Source: Tillus elongatus (Eukaryota; Arthropoda; Insecta; Coleoptera; Cleridae). From it: DNA of 64,000 bases. Below are positions 11,686-22,539 of the stretch, piece after piece. A model generated the notes under the pieces. That model did no database searches, was not told the origin of the DNA, and worked only from the letters and a program-made list of their open reading frames with translations. The DNA is taken from assembly GCA_964006375.1 (NCBI GenBank), contig OZ023267.1, forward strand, positions 87,973,906 through 88,037,905, written 5' to 3'. Position 1 is the first letter of the stretch; every line of letters begins with the position of its first letter. The translations under genes and the position numbers were made by a program.

Positions 11686-12104
11686 GTGCGACGTATATTT
11701 AGTTGGTGGCTGTTCTACACAATTTTTTGCTTCGGCACTCATACAATGCCAGCCGGGAGGCAATGTATGCCAACTATTTTTCAAATATTTACCCGACGAA
11801 GCAAAAAATCAATACAAAAATTATTATCGACAATTATGCCGTTGATGAAAACAACGGTCCCGATTTTACAGAACACCAAAGGAGAAGAGTATTATTCAAG
11901 TATCAATCTGACGACCGGCTGTTGATAGAAACCACTTTTAGTGCTAGACGATCCTTCAAATTGATTACCAGGATCAGTGCAAGAAACGATTTTACAAATG
12001 TTGTGAAATTTGTCAATCCGTTGTCGCTGGAAGAAGAAATCCAATATTTGGCCTTGGAAGAGTGGGATTTTTACAATTTCCTAGGCAACATACGTGAGTT
12101 GTGA
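11686..12104 (+). pseudogene. Locus A family X, copy 2
   Basis: It starts 8 bp after copy 1 and repeats its beginning at DNA level (ACGTATATTTAGTTGG, then CTGTTCTACACAATT), so the two are a tandem duplication. The 11703-12104 frame (133 codons) contains FFKYLP-like and QYxNYY-like elements split across frames, then a region rich in Asn/Arg, and ends EEWDFYNFLGNIREL. A GTGAGT at 12089 just before its stop could be a splice donor into the next frame, which overlaps by 11 bp. No function is known. Confidence 0.48.
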
Positions 12105-12423
12105 AGACGTAGGTGATGACGAACCAAATATATTTATAGTGCATCATCTTAATTACTGTCGCATAACCTATTCAAACGTGCTAAGTGAAAAAGCCGTGTG
12201 CATCGATAACGGTTTCACATCTATGCATCTATTTTTGGACGAAGAGTGTGTGGAACAGCTGCTTGGACTGAGGTGTTGGTTAAAAGCAAGAATAGAGTAT
12301 TTGAAAGAATCACACTTTGCATGGACTTACACGTGTTTTATGGAAAACATAGTGCAAATATTAAACGATCTGGGTAAGTGGAACACCTATGTAACGCAGA
12401 CCATCCAAACTATAAAAACTTAA
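12094..12423 (+). CDS. Locus A family Y (FAWTYxCF protein)
   Basis: A 109-codon frame with a distinctive block: ARIEYLKESHFAWTYTCF then IVQILNDL and TQTIQTI. The same pattern (ERLEYVKQTQFAWTYDCF, IVQALRDL, AQTIRVI) occurs in locus B at 44242-44505, beside DNA-virus genes. The N-terminal half (HHLNYCRITYSN, then GFTSMHLFLDEE) has a beta-rich pattern faintly like PC4/p15-type DNA-binding proteins; that resemblance is only a guess. The frame overlaps copy 2 of family X, so the two may be one gene joined by a frameshift or splice. Confidence 0.5.
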   Translation: MSCEDVGDDEPNIFIVHHLNYCRITYSNVLSEKAVCIDNGFTSMHLFLDEECVEQLLGLRCWLKARIEYLKESHFAWTYTCFMENIVQILNDLGKWNTYVTQTIQTIKT

Positions 12424-12560
12424 CTCGACACCGTAACACTAGCATTTAAATATTAACCTTCCCCACGCTTGGCTGTTTAATAATTTTATCTACCTCGGTT
12501 TTAAATTGGCTTATACTCTTCTTTCACGCTTGACATTGGCTTTAAATTTTTGACGTTGTT
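12424..12560. other. Short AT-rich spacer
   Basis: No feature recognised. Confidence 0.3.
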
Positions 12561-12564
12561 ATTT

Positions 12565-12855
12565 TACTTCCAAACAATTTTGGTTGAGTTTTAAGACTTC
12601 CCCAGGAATATTGTTTTTTTTTGAAATTTGGATGTTATTTCATTTTGAAACAATTTTGGTTGAGTTTTAAGACTTCCCCAGGTCTATTTAGGTTGTAATT
12701 TTTAATTTTGATTGTTATATTGTCGAAATAGTTTTAGTTCAGTTTATAGACTTAATCCAGGTCTGTTTTTGTTTTAATTTTGGATTTTGGATTGATATTT
12801 CATTTCTACAAAATTTTGGTTTAGTTTTAAGACTTCCTTAGGTCTATTGGTTTTT
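12565..12855. repeat. Tandem repeat, about 75-85-bp unit, 4 copies
   Basis: Four copies of a unit with TTTTGGTTGAGTTTTAAGA and CTTCCCCAGGTCT (near 12579, 12653, 12730 and 12813), diverged from one another by substitutions and small indels. Non-coding. Confidence 0.75.
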
Positions 12856-13029
12856 TTTTCTCCTATCGTTCAGCTTGTACACGTCTGTAATGTTGAAAAC
12901 TCCTCTGATCTGTCCCGTTTGGAGATCTGTCAGTAGGCAGCTGTTCATTGGATTTATATATGGGGTATTACTTTTTCAATTACTCCCCTCTGCTTCATTT
13001 TTAATATTTCTTCTCCTACCTCTTTTCTG

Positions 13030-13745
13030 TACTTGTATGAAATTGGATACGATTTGGCCTTAAAATTTTCTAAACCTCTTACTTTAAACTGATGAACATG
13101 ATTTCTCGCAACTCTCGTTTAATTTATTATTAACGCTTTTTTCTAGCTCTCCCCTTATTTGCTTTATATATTTTTCATCGAAGTTTATCTGTATACTATC
13201 CCCATTTCCTTCACATATTTTATCATTATATCTGCTATACCTTATTTCGCTTATAGCTTTCTCTTTATTCTTAAAAACGTGATCTTCTATCACTGAACTA
13301 TTCCTAACTACACTACCATCCTCCCCATTTATTACATTTTCATTGAATCACTCCATTTTTATTCTTTCGTTGCGAATTATTATGTACTTGTTCAGATAAT
13401 CAATTATAATTATATGTTTTTCCATTTCGTCAGTGCTTATAATTATATCATACTCCATATCGTCAATTATTAGCAGCTGTAGCTCCAGTTCTTCGTCTTT
13501 TATTCTTACTTCCACAGATATAGTCTCACTAATTTCCCCAATTTTCTTTCCTCTTGCATTTACGGGTGTGATTTTAGGTATTTTTACTCTCCCCACGCTA
13601 AAGTGTTCTACGACTCTCCCAGATATTATTGAGGCTTCCGATCCTGTGTCAAATAATATTTTAACCTTTTTGTTAATTACTTTAACTTTCAATATTATCA
13701 AACCTACTTTTCTTTCACATTTTCTGCCTCTTTGTCGTTTTTAAA
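13030..13745 (-). mobile_element. LTR retrotransposon pol fragment with retropepsin
   Basis: The minus-strand frame 13348-13701 encodes an aspartic protease (retropepsin): the active-site block is KILFDTGSEASIIS (Asp-Thr-Gly), followed by a flap-like Gly region and a hydrophobic IIISTDEMEKHIIIIDY stretch where the ILG-type second motif of gypsy proteases usually lies. A second frame, 13084-13293, continues downstream with a charged linker of the kind found between protease and RT in Ty3/gypsy elements. RT, RNase H and integrase are missing. The fragment is flanked by unrelated repeats. The function would be Gag-Pol processing; it is now a relic. Confidence 0.7.
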
Positions 13746-14097
13746 GATTTCCCTGTTAACAGCGATAGTAGTTTCAAAATCAAAACGAATAGCAAATTTG
13801 AAGCCGTAGGCAAATTGTAGTTTATATTGCAATACAGAGTGACTAACTTTCTCATTCTAAAGAGACAGGCCGCATGTTGGAAAATATTCATCGATTGTAT
13901 ATGCTACTAAGTTAAAACCACATTTCGTTAGACAAGTAAACAAAGCGTGGTGACAATTGAAATTTTTCCATTGGTTTTAAGATATATAACAGCAATACTG
14001 CCATAAATATTGTCAAATTAATCATCACTTTAAAAAAAATGTAAACCGTCTTTAAAGAAGTGCTAAACGAAAAATAATTGCATTGATTTTAAATATA

Positions 14098-14099
<2 letters not shown>
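13746..14099. other. AT-rich spacer
   Basis: No coding or RNA feature seen; it leads into a (TA)n tract. Confidence 0.3.

Positions 14100-14179
<80 letters not shown>
14100..14179. repeat. (TA)n microsatellite 2
   Basis: A TA run of about 40 units. The DNA just right of it (14.23-14.39 kb) matches, in inverse orientation, the 30.34-30.45 kb segment and ends with the CGCTACC...GCGTCC motif. Confidence 0.97.
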
Positions 14180-14182
<3 letters not shown>

Positions 14183-14219
14183 GAAATATAAGTTTAACTA
14201 GAAAATATGTAATATAAAA

Positions 14220-14600
14220 TTATCAACCGGTTTTCAAACAATAAAGTTACCTAATTTAATGAAATGTGGTACATTGTTACTACTGTATAGGTTATACCAA
14301 ATTTAATGCCTTTCTTTAAAAAATACCTATTTGCTATTAAAAGCTTTTTAGAAAATTCGCTACCACAACGTCCTTGCTGCGTCCGGACTTTTTCACGTGG
14401 TCCAATAAGACTGATTTATTACACGACCGGCTATTTTTGGTCTAATATGAGCCAGATTTCTTGGGTAATCTGATGAAGATCTGCAATTTTTATGACGATT
14501 AACATATTGGAAAACTTACTAAAACCTCCATTAATGTCTAAAAATCTGGACTCAGCAGGTGCGTTTATAGTAGCAAATTTTTACAAAAATCTGCTATTAT
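14220..14600. repeat. Copies of the CGCTACC/GCGTCC repeat family
   Basis: The segment 14225-14392 contains TTCAAACAATAAAGTTAC, a GGTACATTGTTACTACTG block and AATTCGCTACCACAACGTCC, matching 30300-30460 in reverse complement. A second motif, inverted, lies at 14546-14580 (CTGGACTCAGCAGGTGCG). Together they bracket about 200 bp as inverted ends. Confidence 0.6.
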
Positions 14601-14904
14601 AATATAAACGTTAAACATATAAATATTGAAACTGACCGCAGATACGGCTTAGAAGGGACTCAGTTCTTGCTCATCTAAAGAAATTGTTTCAAAAGTCAGA
14701 ATCTTCTCTTTTCCAAAGCCCTTCTACGAAAATTCGCTAAAATGCGAAATCAGTTACAGAGAAAAAAACAAGCAATTATTAATCTGTTTTATTATGGAAC
14801 GGTTTTGACAAATACGGGCAACAACAATTAATGCATATAGCGGATTGTTATAGACATCTTATATATATTATATCAAAAAGAGGTGCACCTAACTTTTTTA
14901 AAAC

Positions 14905-15065
14905 CTAACGCACTTGCTACGTCTCGAATTTTCCATTTCCCAATGGATAATGTGTTTTTCGCTTTACTAGTACGAAGTTGTGGTTTCTAGTATAGCGGAA
15001 AAAGACATTAACCATTGGGAAATGGAATATAAAAAAAATGAAACGCAGCCAGTGCGTTAGGGTAC
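14905..15065. repeat. Fold-back repeat ending in CCTAACGCAC...GTGCGTTAGG
   Basis: Inverted arms: CCTAACGCACTTGCTACGTC, then CCATTTCCCAATGG and TGTTTTTCGCT on the left; AGCGGAAAAAGACATTAACC, ATTGGGAAATGG and ACGCAGCCAGTGCGTTAGGG on the right. The centre is near 14985. It is a short non-coding inverted-repeat element whose ends carry the same GCAC...TGCGT core found many times in the window. Confidence 0.75.
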
Positions 15066-15234
15066 CGATTTTTTATTAAATCCCTCAAATTTTAAGAACT
15101 CAATTTTGCCTTAAGATAGCAAATTCAATTTAGGCACACGGTAATGTGTCTATTAGTGAAGTAAGCCAATATGCCAATATGCCTACCAAATTTCATAAAA
15201 AAATTACTGTTATTTTTTGAGATATTTTTTTTCA

Positions 15235-15769
<535 letters not shown>

Positions 15770-15770
<1 letters not shown>

Positions 15771-15965
15771 GGTTAGCGCTTTACCTTCTCCAACAGTGAT
15801 CATCCATCATCATCCACCGTAGCACTGTTGTCCCAGAGCTTCACCTTTTCCGGCAGTGGTCATCCATCATTGTTTACGTAACACCGTTGTCTCAGCGCTT
15901 CACCTTCTAGGAGTGATCTTCCATCATCATCGACAGCAGAACCGTCGACTCATTATACGATACAG
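15770..15965 (+). repeat. Tandem repeat, about 63-bp unit, 3 copies
   Basis: Three diverged copies of a unit with AGCGCTTCACCTTCT, CAGTGATCATCCATCATCAT and GTAGCACCGTTGTCTC, starting near 15774, 15837 and 15898. Confidence 0.7.
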
Positions 15966-16320
15966 TTACATGAAAGAATAATAGTAGTGGAAGCATTAGT
16001 AAGAACAGACAGCCAAGTTTATATCGCAATGACTCAATAACCCAAGGCTAATTGTTACAGAGGTTACCTTCTACTGAACCACGCTGCTTTAAGGTGCGCC
16101 GCAAGACTCGGGTAGGCCCCTAATAGTCACACAAGGACGCTAGGTCAACCCTTAACCTAAGTAAGACCAAGGATGGACTGCCGAAGTTGACACCACAGGG
16201 CTAGGAAGTGGCTGATCCCACAAAGCTGGGAAGCAGTCCACAGTCCAGTGGCATGAAGCTAATAGATAGCGCCTTAACATATTTGACAATGTAACAGGTC
16301 ACTGCCACGTAAGCTAACAG
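15966..16320. other. Entry into the CCACGAAG repeat domain
   Basis: No gene. From about 16.2 kb, phrases such as CCACAAAGCTGGGAAG and CACGTAAGCTAACAG announce the repeat unit that becomes regular after 16322. Confidence 0.4.
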
Positions 16321-16321
16321 A

Positions 16322-16830
16322 GAAAGCTCGGTTAGCTCTTAATCAGAGTAGGGCCACTTAGGCCAAGGTTGGACTATCAAAGCTGATACCACAAGGCTAG
16401 AAAGAGCCCTCCACAGTCCAGTGCCACGAAGCTAATAGAATGAGCCTAGGGTGCTCTATAATACAAAGCCACACAGGCCACTACCACACATGCTACTCAA
16501 AGGAAGCTGGGTTAGCTCTTATTCAAAGTAGGGCCACTTTGGCCAAGGATGAACTACCAAAACTGATACCACAAAGCTAGAAAGAGCCCTCCACAGTACA
16601 GTGCCACGAAGCTAATAGACGGAGCCTAGGGTGCTTTACAATACAAAGCCACACATGCCACTACGACATATGCCACTCAAAGGAAGCGGGGTTAGCTCTA
16701 AATCAAAGTAAGGCCAGTTAGGCCAAGGATGAACTACCAAAGCTGATACCAAAAAGCTATACCACAAAGCTAGGAAGAACACCACACAATCCCGTGCCAC
16801 GAAGGCGCATCGACACAAACGAAGGTTTCC
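16322..16830 (+). repeat. 180-bp tandem repeat, nearly 3 copies
   Basis: The GAAAGCTSGGTTAGCTCT block recurs at 16322, 16502 and 16682, exactly 180 bp apart. Each copy contains GGCCAAGGATGAACTACCAA, AGAGCCCTCCACAGT and GTGCCACGAAGCTAATAGA. The third copy is truncated and runs into the next repeat array. Confidence 0.85.
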
Positions 16831-16899
16831 CGGCAGTTTACCGATATCATAAGTTACAGTATGCCCAACAGTCAGGATTGTAGAGTACGCCCCTCAGGC

Positions 16900-18662
16900 C
16901 AGGTAATTCCACGAAGGCCTGCACCACGAAGTCTTGTGCCACCCAGGTTATAGCCATGAAGGCTGGGCAACAATATGGCTGATTAAGAGGAGTACAGCTA
17001 GTAGTGATTACGGGGAAGGTGACACGGGTTAGGACATGCCACACAGGCTAGGTAATGCCACGAAGGTTGATGCCACGAAGGCTAGTGCCACGAAGGCTGG
17101 TGCCACCAAGACTGGCGCCACGAAGGCTGGTGCCACCAAGACTGGCGCCACGAAGACTGGTGCCACGAAGGCTGGACAATATAAGGTTAGTTGGAGAACT
17201 GTCTGAAGTGCGCCACGGAGGCTTTGGAGTTATCACGAAGCTGGCTGGTTTATAGAAGTAAAGATAGTTACAGTTAAGGGGAAGTGACTCGGGTTAGGAC
17301 ATGCCACACAGGCTAGGCACCACGAAGTCTTGTGCCACCCAGGATATAGCCACGAAGGCTGGGCCACAATATGGCTGATTAAGAGGAGTACAGCTAGTTG
17401 CGATTACGGGGAAGGTGACACGGGTTAGGACAATGCCACGAAGGCTGATACCACGAAGGCTAGTGCCACGAAGGCTAGTGCCACGAAGGCTGGTGCCACC
17501 AAGACTGGCGCCACGAAGGCTGGTGCCACGAAGGCTGGTGCCACGAAGGCTGGACAAGATAAGGTTAGTTAGAGTTAAGGGGAAGTGACTCGGATTAGGA
17601 TATGCCACACAGGCTAGGTAAAGCCACGCAGGCTGGTGCCACGAAGGCTGGTGCCACGAAGGCTGGTGCCACGAAGGCTGGTCAGGTTAGGATTAGTTGG
17701 AAGACTGTCTGGAGTGCGCCACGGGGGCTTTGGAGTTATCACGAAGCTGGCCGGTTTATAGGAGTAAAGATAGTTACAGTTAAGGGAAAGTGACTCGGGT
17801 TAGGACATGCCACACAGGCTATGTAATGCCACGAAGGCTGGACAGGTTAAGGTCAGTTGGAGGACTGATTGAAGTGCGCCACGAAGGCTATGGAGTTACC
17901 ACGAAGCTGGCTGGTTCATAGGAGTAGAGCTACTTAGAGTTAAGAGGAAGTGACTCGGGTTAGGATATGCCACACAGGCTAGGTAATGCCACGAAGGCTG
18001 GGGCCACTAAGGCTGGTGCCACGAAGGCTGGTGCCACGAAGGCTGGATAGGTTAAGGTCAGTTGGAGGACTGTCTGGAGTGCGCCACGAAGGCTATGGAG
18101 TTACCACGAAGCTGGCTGTTTCATAGGAGTAGAGCTATTTAGAGTTAAGGGGAAGTGACTCAGGTTAGGATATGCCACACAGGCTAGGTAAAGCCACGAA
18201 GGCTGGTGCCACGAAGGCTGGTTCCACGAAGGCTGGTCAGGTTAAAGCTAGTTGGAGGACTGTCTGGAGTGCGCCACGAAGGCCATGGAGCCACCACGAA
18301 GCTGGCTGGTTCATAGGATTAAAGCTAGTTACAGTTAAGGGGAAGTGACTCAGGTTAGGATATGCCACACAGGCTAGGTAAAGCCACGAAGGCTGGTGCC
18401 ACAAAGGCTAGTGCCACGAGGGCTGGTGCCATGAAGGCTAGTGCCACGAGGCTAGTGCCACGAAGGCTGGTCAGGTTAGGATTAGTTGGAAGACTGTCTG
18501 GAGTGCGCCACGAAGGCTATGGAGTTACCACGAAGCTGGCTGGTTCAAAGGAGTAAAGCTAGTTACAGTTAAGGGGTAGTGACTCGGGTTACGACATGCC
18601 ACACAGGCTAGGTAAAGCCACGAAGGCTGGTGCCACGAAGGCTTGTGCCACGAAGGCTGGAC
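16900..18662 (+). repeat. Nested minisatellite: 15-bp GCCACGAAGGCTGGT units in a higher-order repeat
   Basis: Runs of 2 to 9 copies of a 15-bp unit (GCCACGAAGGCTGGT and one-base variants) are embedded in a longer unit of about 190-230 bp. The longer unit has GTGACTCGGGTTAGGA, ATGCCACACAGGCTAGGTAA, the 15-mers, CAGTTGGAGGACTGTCTGGA, GTGCGCCACGAAGGC, and ACGAAGCTGGCTGGTTCATA. At least six longer units can be counted (starts near 17285, 17587, 17790, 17947, 18150, 18347 and 18582). Because 15 is divisible by 3 the array stays open in several frames, giving ATKAG, RRLVP or TSLRG repeats. I treat these frames as non-coding. Confidence 0.9.
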
Positions 18663-18664
18663 AG

Positions 18665-18805
<141 letters not shown>

Positions 18806-19130
18806 TTTTTTTTCTTTAACGTCGGCCTATTTCTGCGACTATGGCCAATCACCGACGCCAGGGAGCAGTTTCACCTCACCATCCTGGAAATTTTGCCGAA
18901 CTCCTGCCTTTCTGTAAGGAGGGTAGGGATCTTTAACGTGCCCAACATCGCATGGACACGGGAACGACGGCTTTACGCCCCCTCCGAAGGGCGGAACGTG
19001 CAGACATTCAACTTGCTCAAATACAATGCCAGAACCTCGGTTGATGTTAATCTTACAATTTGTACTGAAAAACTGAAAGCAATAAAAAAAATTGTGTTTT
19101 TTTTTCAAAAAAATAACATTGGTTAGCACG
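18806..19130. other. GC-rich dispersed-repeat-like segment
   Basis: From 18820 to 19020 the sequence is GC-rich and contains AGGGATCTTTAACGTGCC and GGCTTTACGCCCCCTCCGAAGG. This wording resembles short dispersed repeats of invertebrate genomes that I know only in general form. No credible protein is encoded, although frames are open for 96-176 codons because of the adjoining TA tract. Confidence 0.35.
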
Positions 19131-19622
<492 letters not shown>

Positions 19623-19689
19623 ATATAAAAATTTAAACAGACTCTGATTTCGGGGGTCGAAATTTGCGCTCATTTGAAGAAATTTTTGC

Positions 19690-21078
19690 AGTCAGCCGAT
19701 TTTTTTAAATAAGAATTAGCGAAAGACCAATAGATGCTGAGGAACCGAAAAAGTTCAATAAGGAGACCAAAAAGGTAGGAGGTTTATTATTTCTTAAAAA
19801 ACTGTTGGTCTCAAAGCAAAAAAATAGGATTAAAATGCTTCTAAGCCAATAAACTTTTTATACCTAATTTTTGCAGAATAAAATATGGACGCATAAAAAT
19901 ATTCTATTAGCGAACATAACAGCAGTTGTCAATTTTAATCTTTCACATCTTGCGCGCAAAAAATAGAGATACCAATGTTCTTGGGTAAGAACAATACAGT
20001 CGAAGATTGCCATTCTAAAAATCTGGCAACGCTGCTGTAAATAGCGCAATACTTGTGGGGACAGTCCACATAACAGCTGTGTAAACACGATACTTTTACA
20101 GAAAATGAATAAATTGTGGGGACTGTCCACAGAAGTGTTTTTCTTATAAAATCATACGATAATCGGAGTGCGTAAGAGGGTGTGTGTGTGTGTGGGTTGT
20201 AGAGGGCGCGCGCACGTTAATGTGTGTGTGTGTGTGTGCGTAAGTGCGGGCGTGCGTGCGCGTGTGTGTAAAAACAGTTCTGATATGGCTTCAGACGAGT
20301 CCATTTGCCACAGGTGAAAATTGTTTCTACTTTACTGGTAACCCAATTTGAATGCCTGCTTTTATTTAAAAAAAGACATTACTATTAAAGCGTTTTTATG
20401 AAAATTCGATAACATAACGCATTGCTGCCTCCAGACTTTTTTATATTGTACAGTACTTATGCTAAGTTCCAATAAATTCGACCAATTTTTTTCTATAGAA
20501 AGTTTTACACTCTCTTTTACCTTTATAGGGGTTAAATAAAAAACTCTTGTTGCTTCTACTAATCGTGTTGAACTCGGACAAATATTTACAAAAAATTTGA
20601 CATCGATATCTACAGCGGTATAGATATACTTATCCAATTTTTTGTCACATATAACACACATTAGCTTTGGTCACAAGGATGGAGTACCAACGAACCCCAA
20701 TAAAAATGGACGTGCCTGTAAGCGCCACCAGGCATAATAAAATAATAAATATATTTAAATAAGTATTCAATATATAATATTATACGTAACATTTAATGAT
20801 AAGCTAAAACTACGTGTTAATCAAAACCTAGTGCAAACAAATCTGTTTTATTTAATAACAAATGAATGACTGGATCAATGCAATGATTTTATTAACCTCG
20901 ATAACCGATATGGATTTGAAATTATTATTTTGTAAACACGAATCAAAAAAATGCTTTGTATGTTTTTCAACGAAGGTGATTACACGTAATAGTCCACGAA
21001 TGAAGTACACAAATGTATTATTAACCAAATTTATCGACCTACCATCAGTTACTTCTTAATGCTGTTCCATTGTATGAC
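19690..21078. other. Intronic DNA upstream of exon 1B
   Basis: It contains two copies of a semi-palindromic 15-mer, GTGGGGACWGTCCAC (20055-20069 and 20116-20130), alternating purine-pyrimidine (GT)n/(GC)n-rich DNA at 20176-20270, and one CGATAACATAACGC...TCCAGAC motif at 20404-20440. The frame at 20862-21059 lacks motifs. The promoter of exon 1B should lie here, but no core elements were recognised. Confidence 0.4.
20176..20272. repeat. (GT)n and CG-rich alternating purine-pyrimidine tract
   Basis: Two GT runs of about 8-10 units separated by GCGCGCGCAC, then GCGTGCGTGCGCGTGTGTG. It is a left-handed-DNA-prone sequence about 0.8 kb upstream of exon 1B. Confidence 0.85.
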
Positions 21079-21193
21079 ATGAGTTTTAAGAAACAAGACA
21101 TTTATATAATCCTTCTCTTAGAGTTTGTGAATTTAGTTTTATTTGGAATATTTGCAAGATATAAACGGTCTTATAACCCTCCTCCATATTCGA
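21079..21193 (+). CDS. Rh-type ammonium transporter, alternative first coding exon 1B
   Basis: This is a second candidate first exon of the same gene, about 38 residues, opening MSFKKQDIYIILLLEF and containing a single hydrophobic helix ending LVLFGIFARY. It has the same layout as exon 1A (Met, xFKKQ, helix, LFGxFxRY, proline-rich tail PPPYS) but is clearly diverged, so it is an old paralogous exon rather than a recent copy. It ends at A|GTAAGT (donor 21194), again phase 1, and would splice to 59480. The preferred ATG is 21079; one five bases upstream meets a stop at once. It lies 16 kb downstream of exon 1A in the same orientation. The likely role is an alternative N-terminus under a separate promoter. 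It could instead be the first exon of a neighbouring Rh paralogue that shares or has lost downstream exons. Confidence 0.68.
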
Positions 21194-21700
21194 GTAAGTA
21201 AAGTTAAATTGCCTTTAGGCGTTTGTGACGTATTATTTGTAGTATACTATACTCTATATTAATAGCAAAAAGTTGTCAACAAGTCGACGAACTAAATAAA
21301 GCTGATTACTTACAGTATCGCTATAGTCACTATCGGAAATACCTAATAACTTGGGTTTGCTTCCATAATGGTTTTATTGAGCTCCTATCTACATTTTGAG
21401 TCCTCTTTAAAATTAAATATTTAATTGAAGTAATCGGTTTTAACTTACCGTATTATATCTAACCTAGATCTCCACTTGTAGCTTAATAATAGTAGCGGTG
21501 ATTATGCCGTGAAAGTAGGCCACTGCCTACTTTCGTGTTGGCTACTCTCAACACGACTCTCCTATAGGTAAGCAATGAACCACGGTGCGTTTTTTTGACG
21601 CCAGTTTTACGATTAAACAACTTAAATAGTTCAAAAAATGCAAAGTGTTAAATCATTATTTTAAAACTGGGTTCTTTTCCTGCAAATGTGATATTTTTTT
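21194..21700. other. Intron just after exon 1B
   Basis: Two adjacent short hairpins occur at 21511-21534 (GAAAGTAGGC/GCCTACTTTC) and 21535-21554 (GTGTTG/CAACAC). Nothing else was recognised. Confidence 0.4.
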
Positions 21701-21885
21701 ACGCAGAGACCAAAACTGGCTAACGGGACCTGTCAGTCATCTCTGCAAATAAAATAATTTTTGACATAGAGGGGCAACAATTAGTTAACGCGGGCTGTCA
21801 CTGATAACAGTCCGTTCTCAGGTTTCCTCTAGCTCTTGGAAGACGCTGCTTGCTCTACACCAATCGATTTGTCTTTCTAAGGCCT
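21701..21885. repeat. 185-bp direct repeat, left copy
   Basis: It starts ACGCAGAGACCAAAACTGGC after a T run and ends GTCTTTCTAAGGCCT. It matches 25495-25679 with about two mismatches. Read on the minus strand it ends in an A run, like a short retroposon. Confidence 0.9.
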
Positions 21886-22515
21886 ATTATGTGAACGGGT
21901 TTAATGGTTCTTTTCAATAAGCACTAATAATAATAGTAAAGTATTTAAAATAAAATATTGCACAAAAGGCGCTTTTTACCGGCCTATTTTAAATAAGATT
22001 TCCGAACTGTTAATACATGGAGTGAAGACTTGAATTAATTGAAGAACTTGAATATTTGTAGACTTGACCAGCTGTAATAACAACTCGCCTTTATTTTTGT
22101 ATAAATAGTGTTTAGGTTTTGTAAAATTAGTATAGGTTATTTAATAATGTAAAGGTAGTGTTGCTTTGTTAGAACTAGTGTATTTTACTGTATAATTCGT
22201 ATTATTATGTACTTTTATAGGTTTTATAAGGTTTTAATTTCAAGTATATTGTGTATTTTGTTTTTGGATCACTTGTTATATGATTTTCTGTGTTATATCT
22301 AAATTCAAGTATTTTCTATTACCAATGTTTACTAATAAGTCAATGGAAATTTTATTCAATATACTTATGAATGCAAAGTACTTTTTATCTACGTATTACA
22401 AATAAAATTTACCTGTTATTTCTTATCTTACCTTGCCTCGGCTGTGTATTATATCGTTTCATCGGGTTCTTGGCTTATTAGGATTCCAAAATTCTACACA
22501 AAAATTTCATTGATA
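21886..22515. other. AT-rich spacer between direct repeat and inverted-repeat arm
   Basis: No gene; the 22.1-22.5 kb part resembles 9.26-9.55 kb. Confidence 0.35.
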
Positions 22516-22539
22516 CAAACTTTCTTTCAGGGCTGCAAC

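Noticed and set aside
17048..17608. Pentapeptide-repeat-like proteins (TSLRG/ASLGG) in the minisatellite
   Set aside because: Any 15-bp tandem repeat without stops gives a five-residue repeat in every frame; there is no start context, no conserved flank and the frame breaks at each larger unit.
16322..18662. Possible CRISPR-like array
   Set aside because: The units are contiguous tandem repeats with no unique spacers, and this is a eukaryotic nuclear sequence.
20862..21059. 65-codon ORF just upstream of exon 1B as an upstream exon or small protein
   Set aside because: It is in no continuous frame with exon 1B and carries no motif; chance frame or 5' untranslated sequence.
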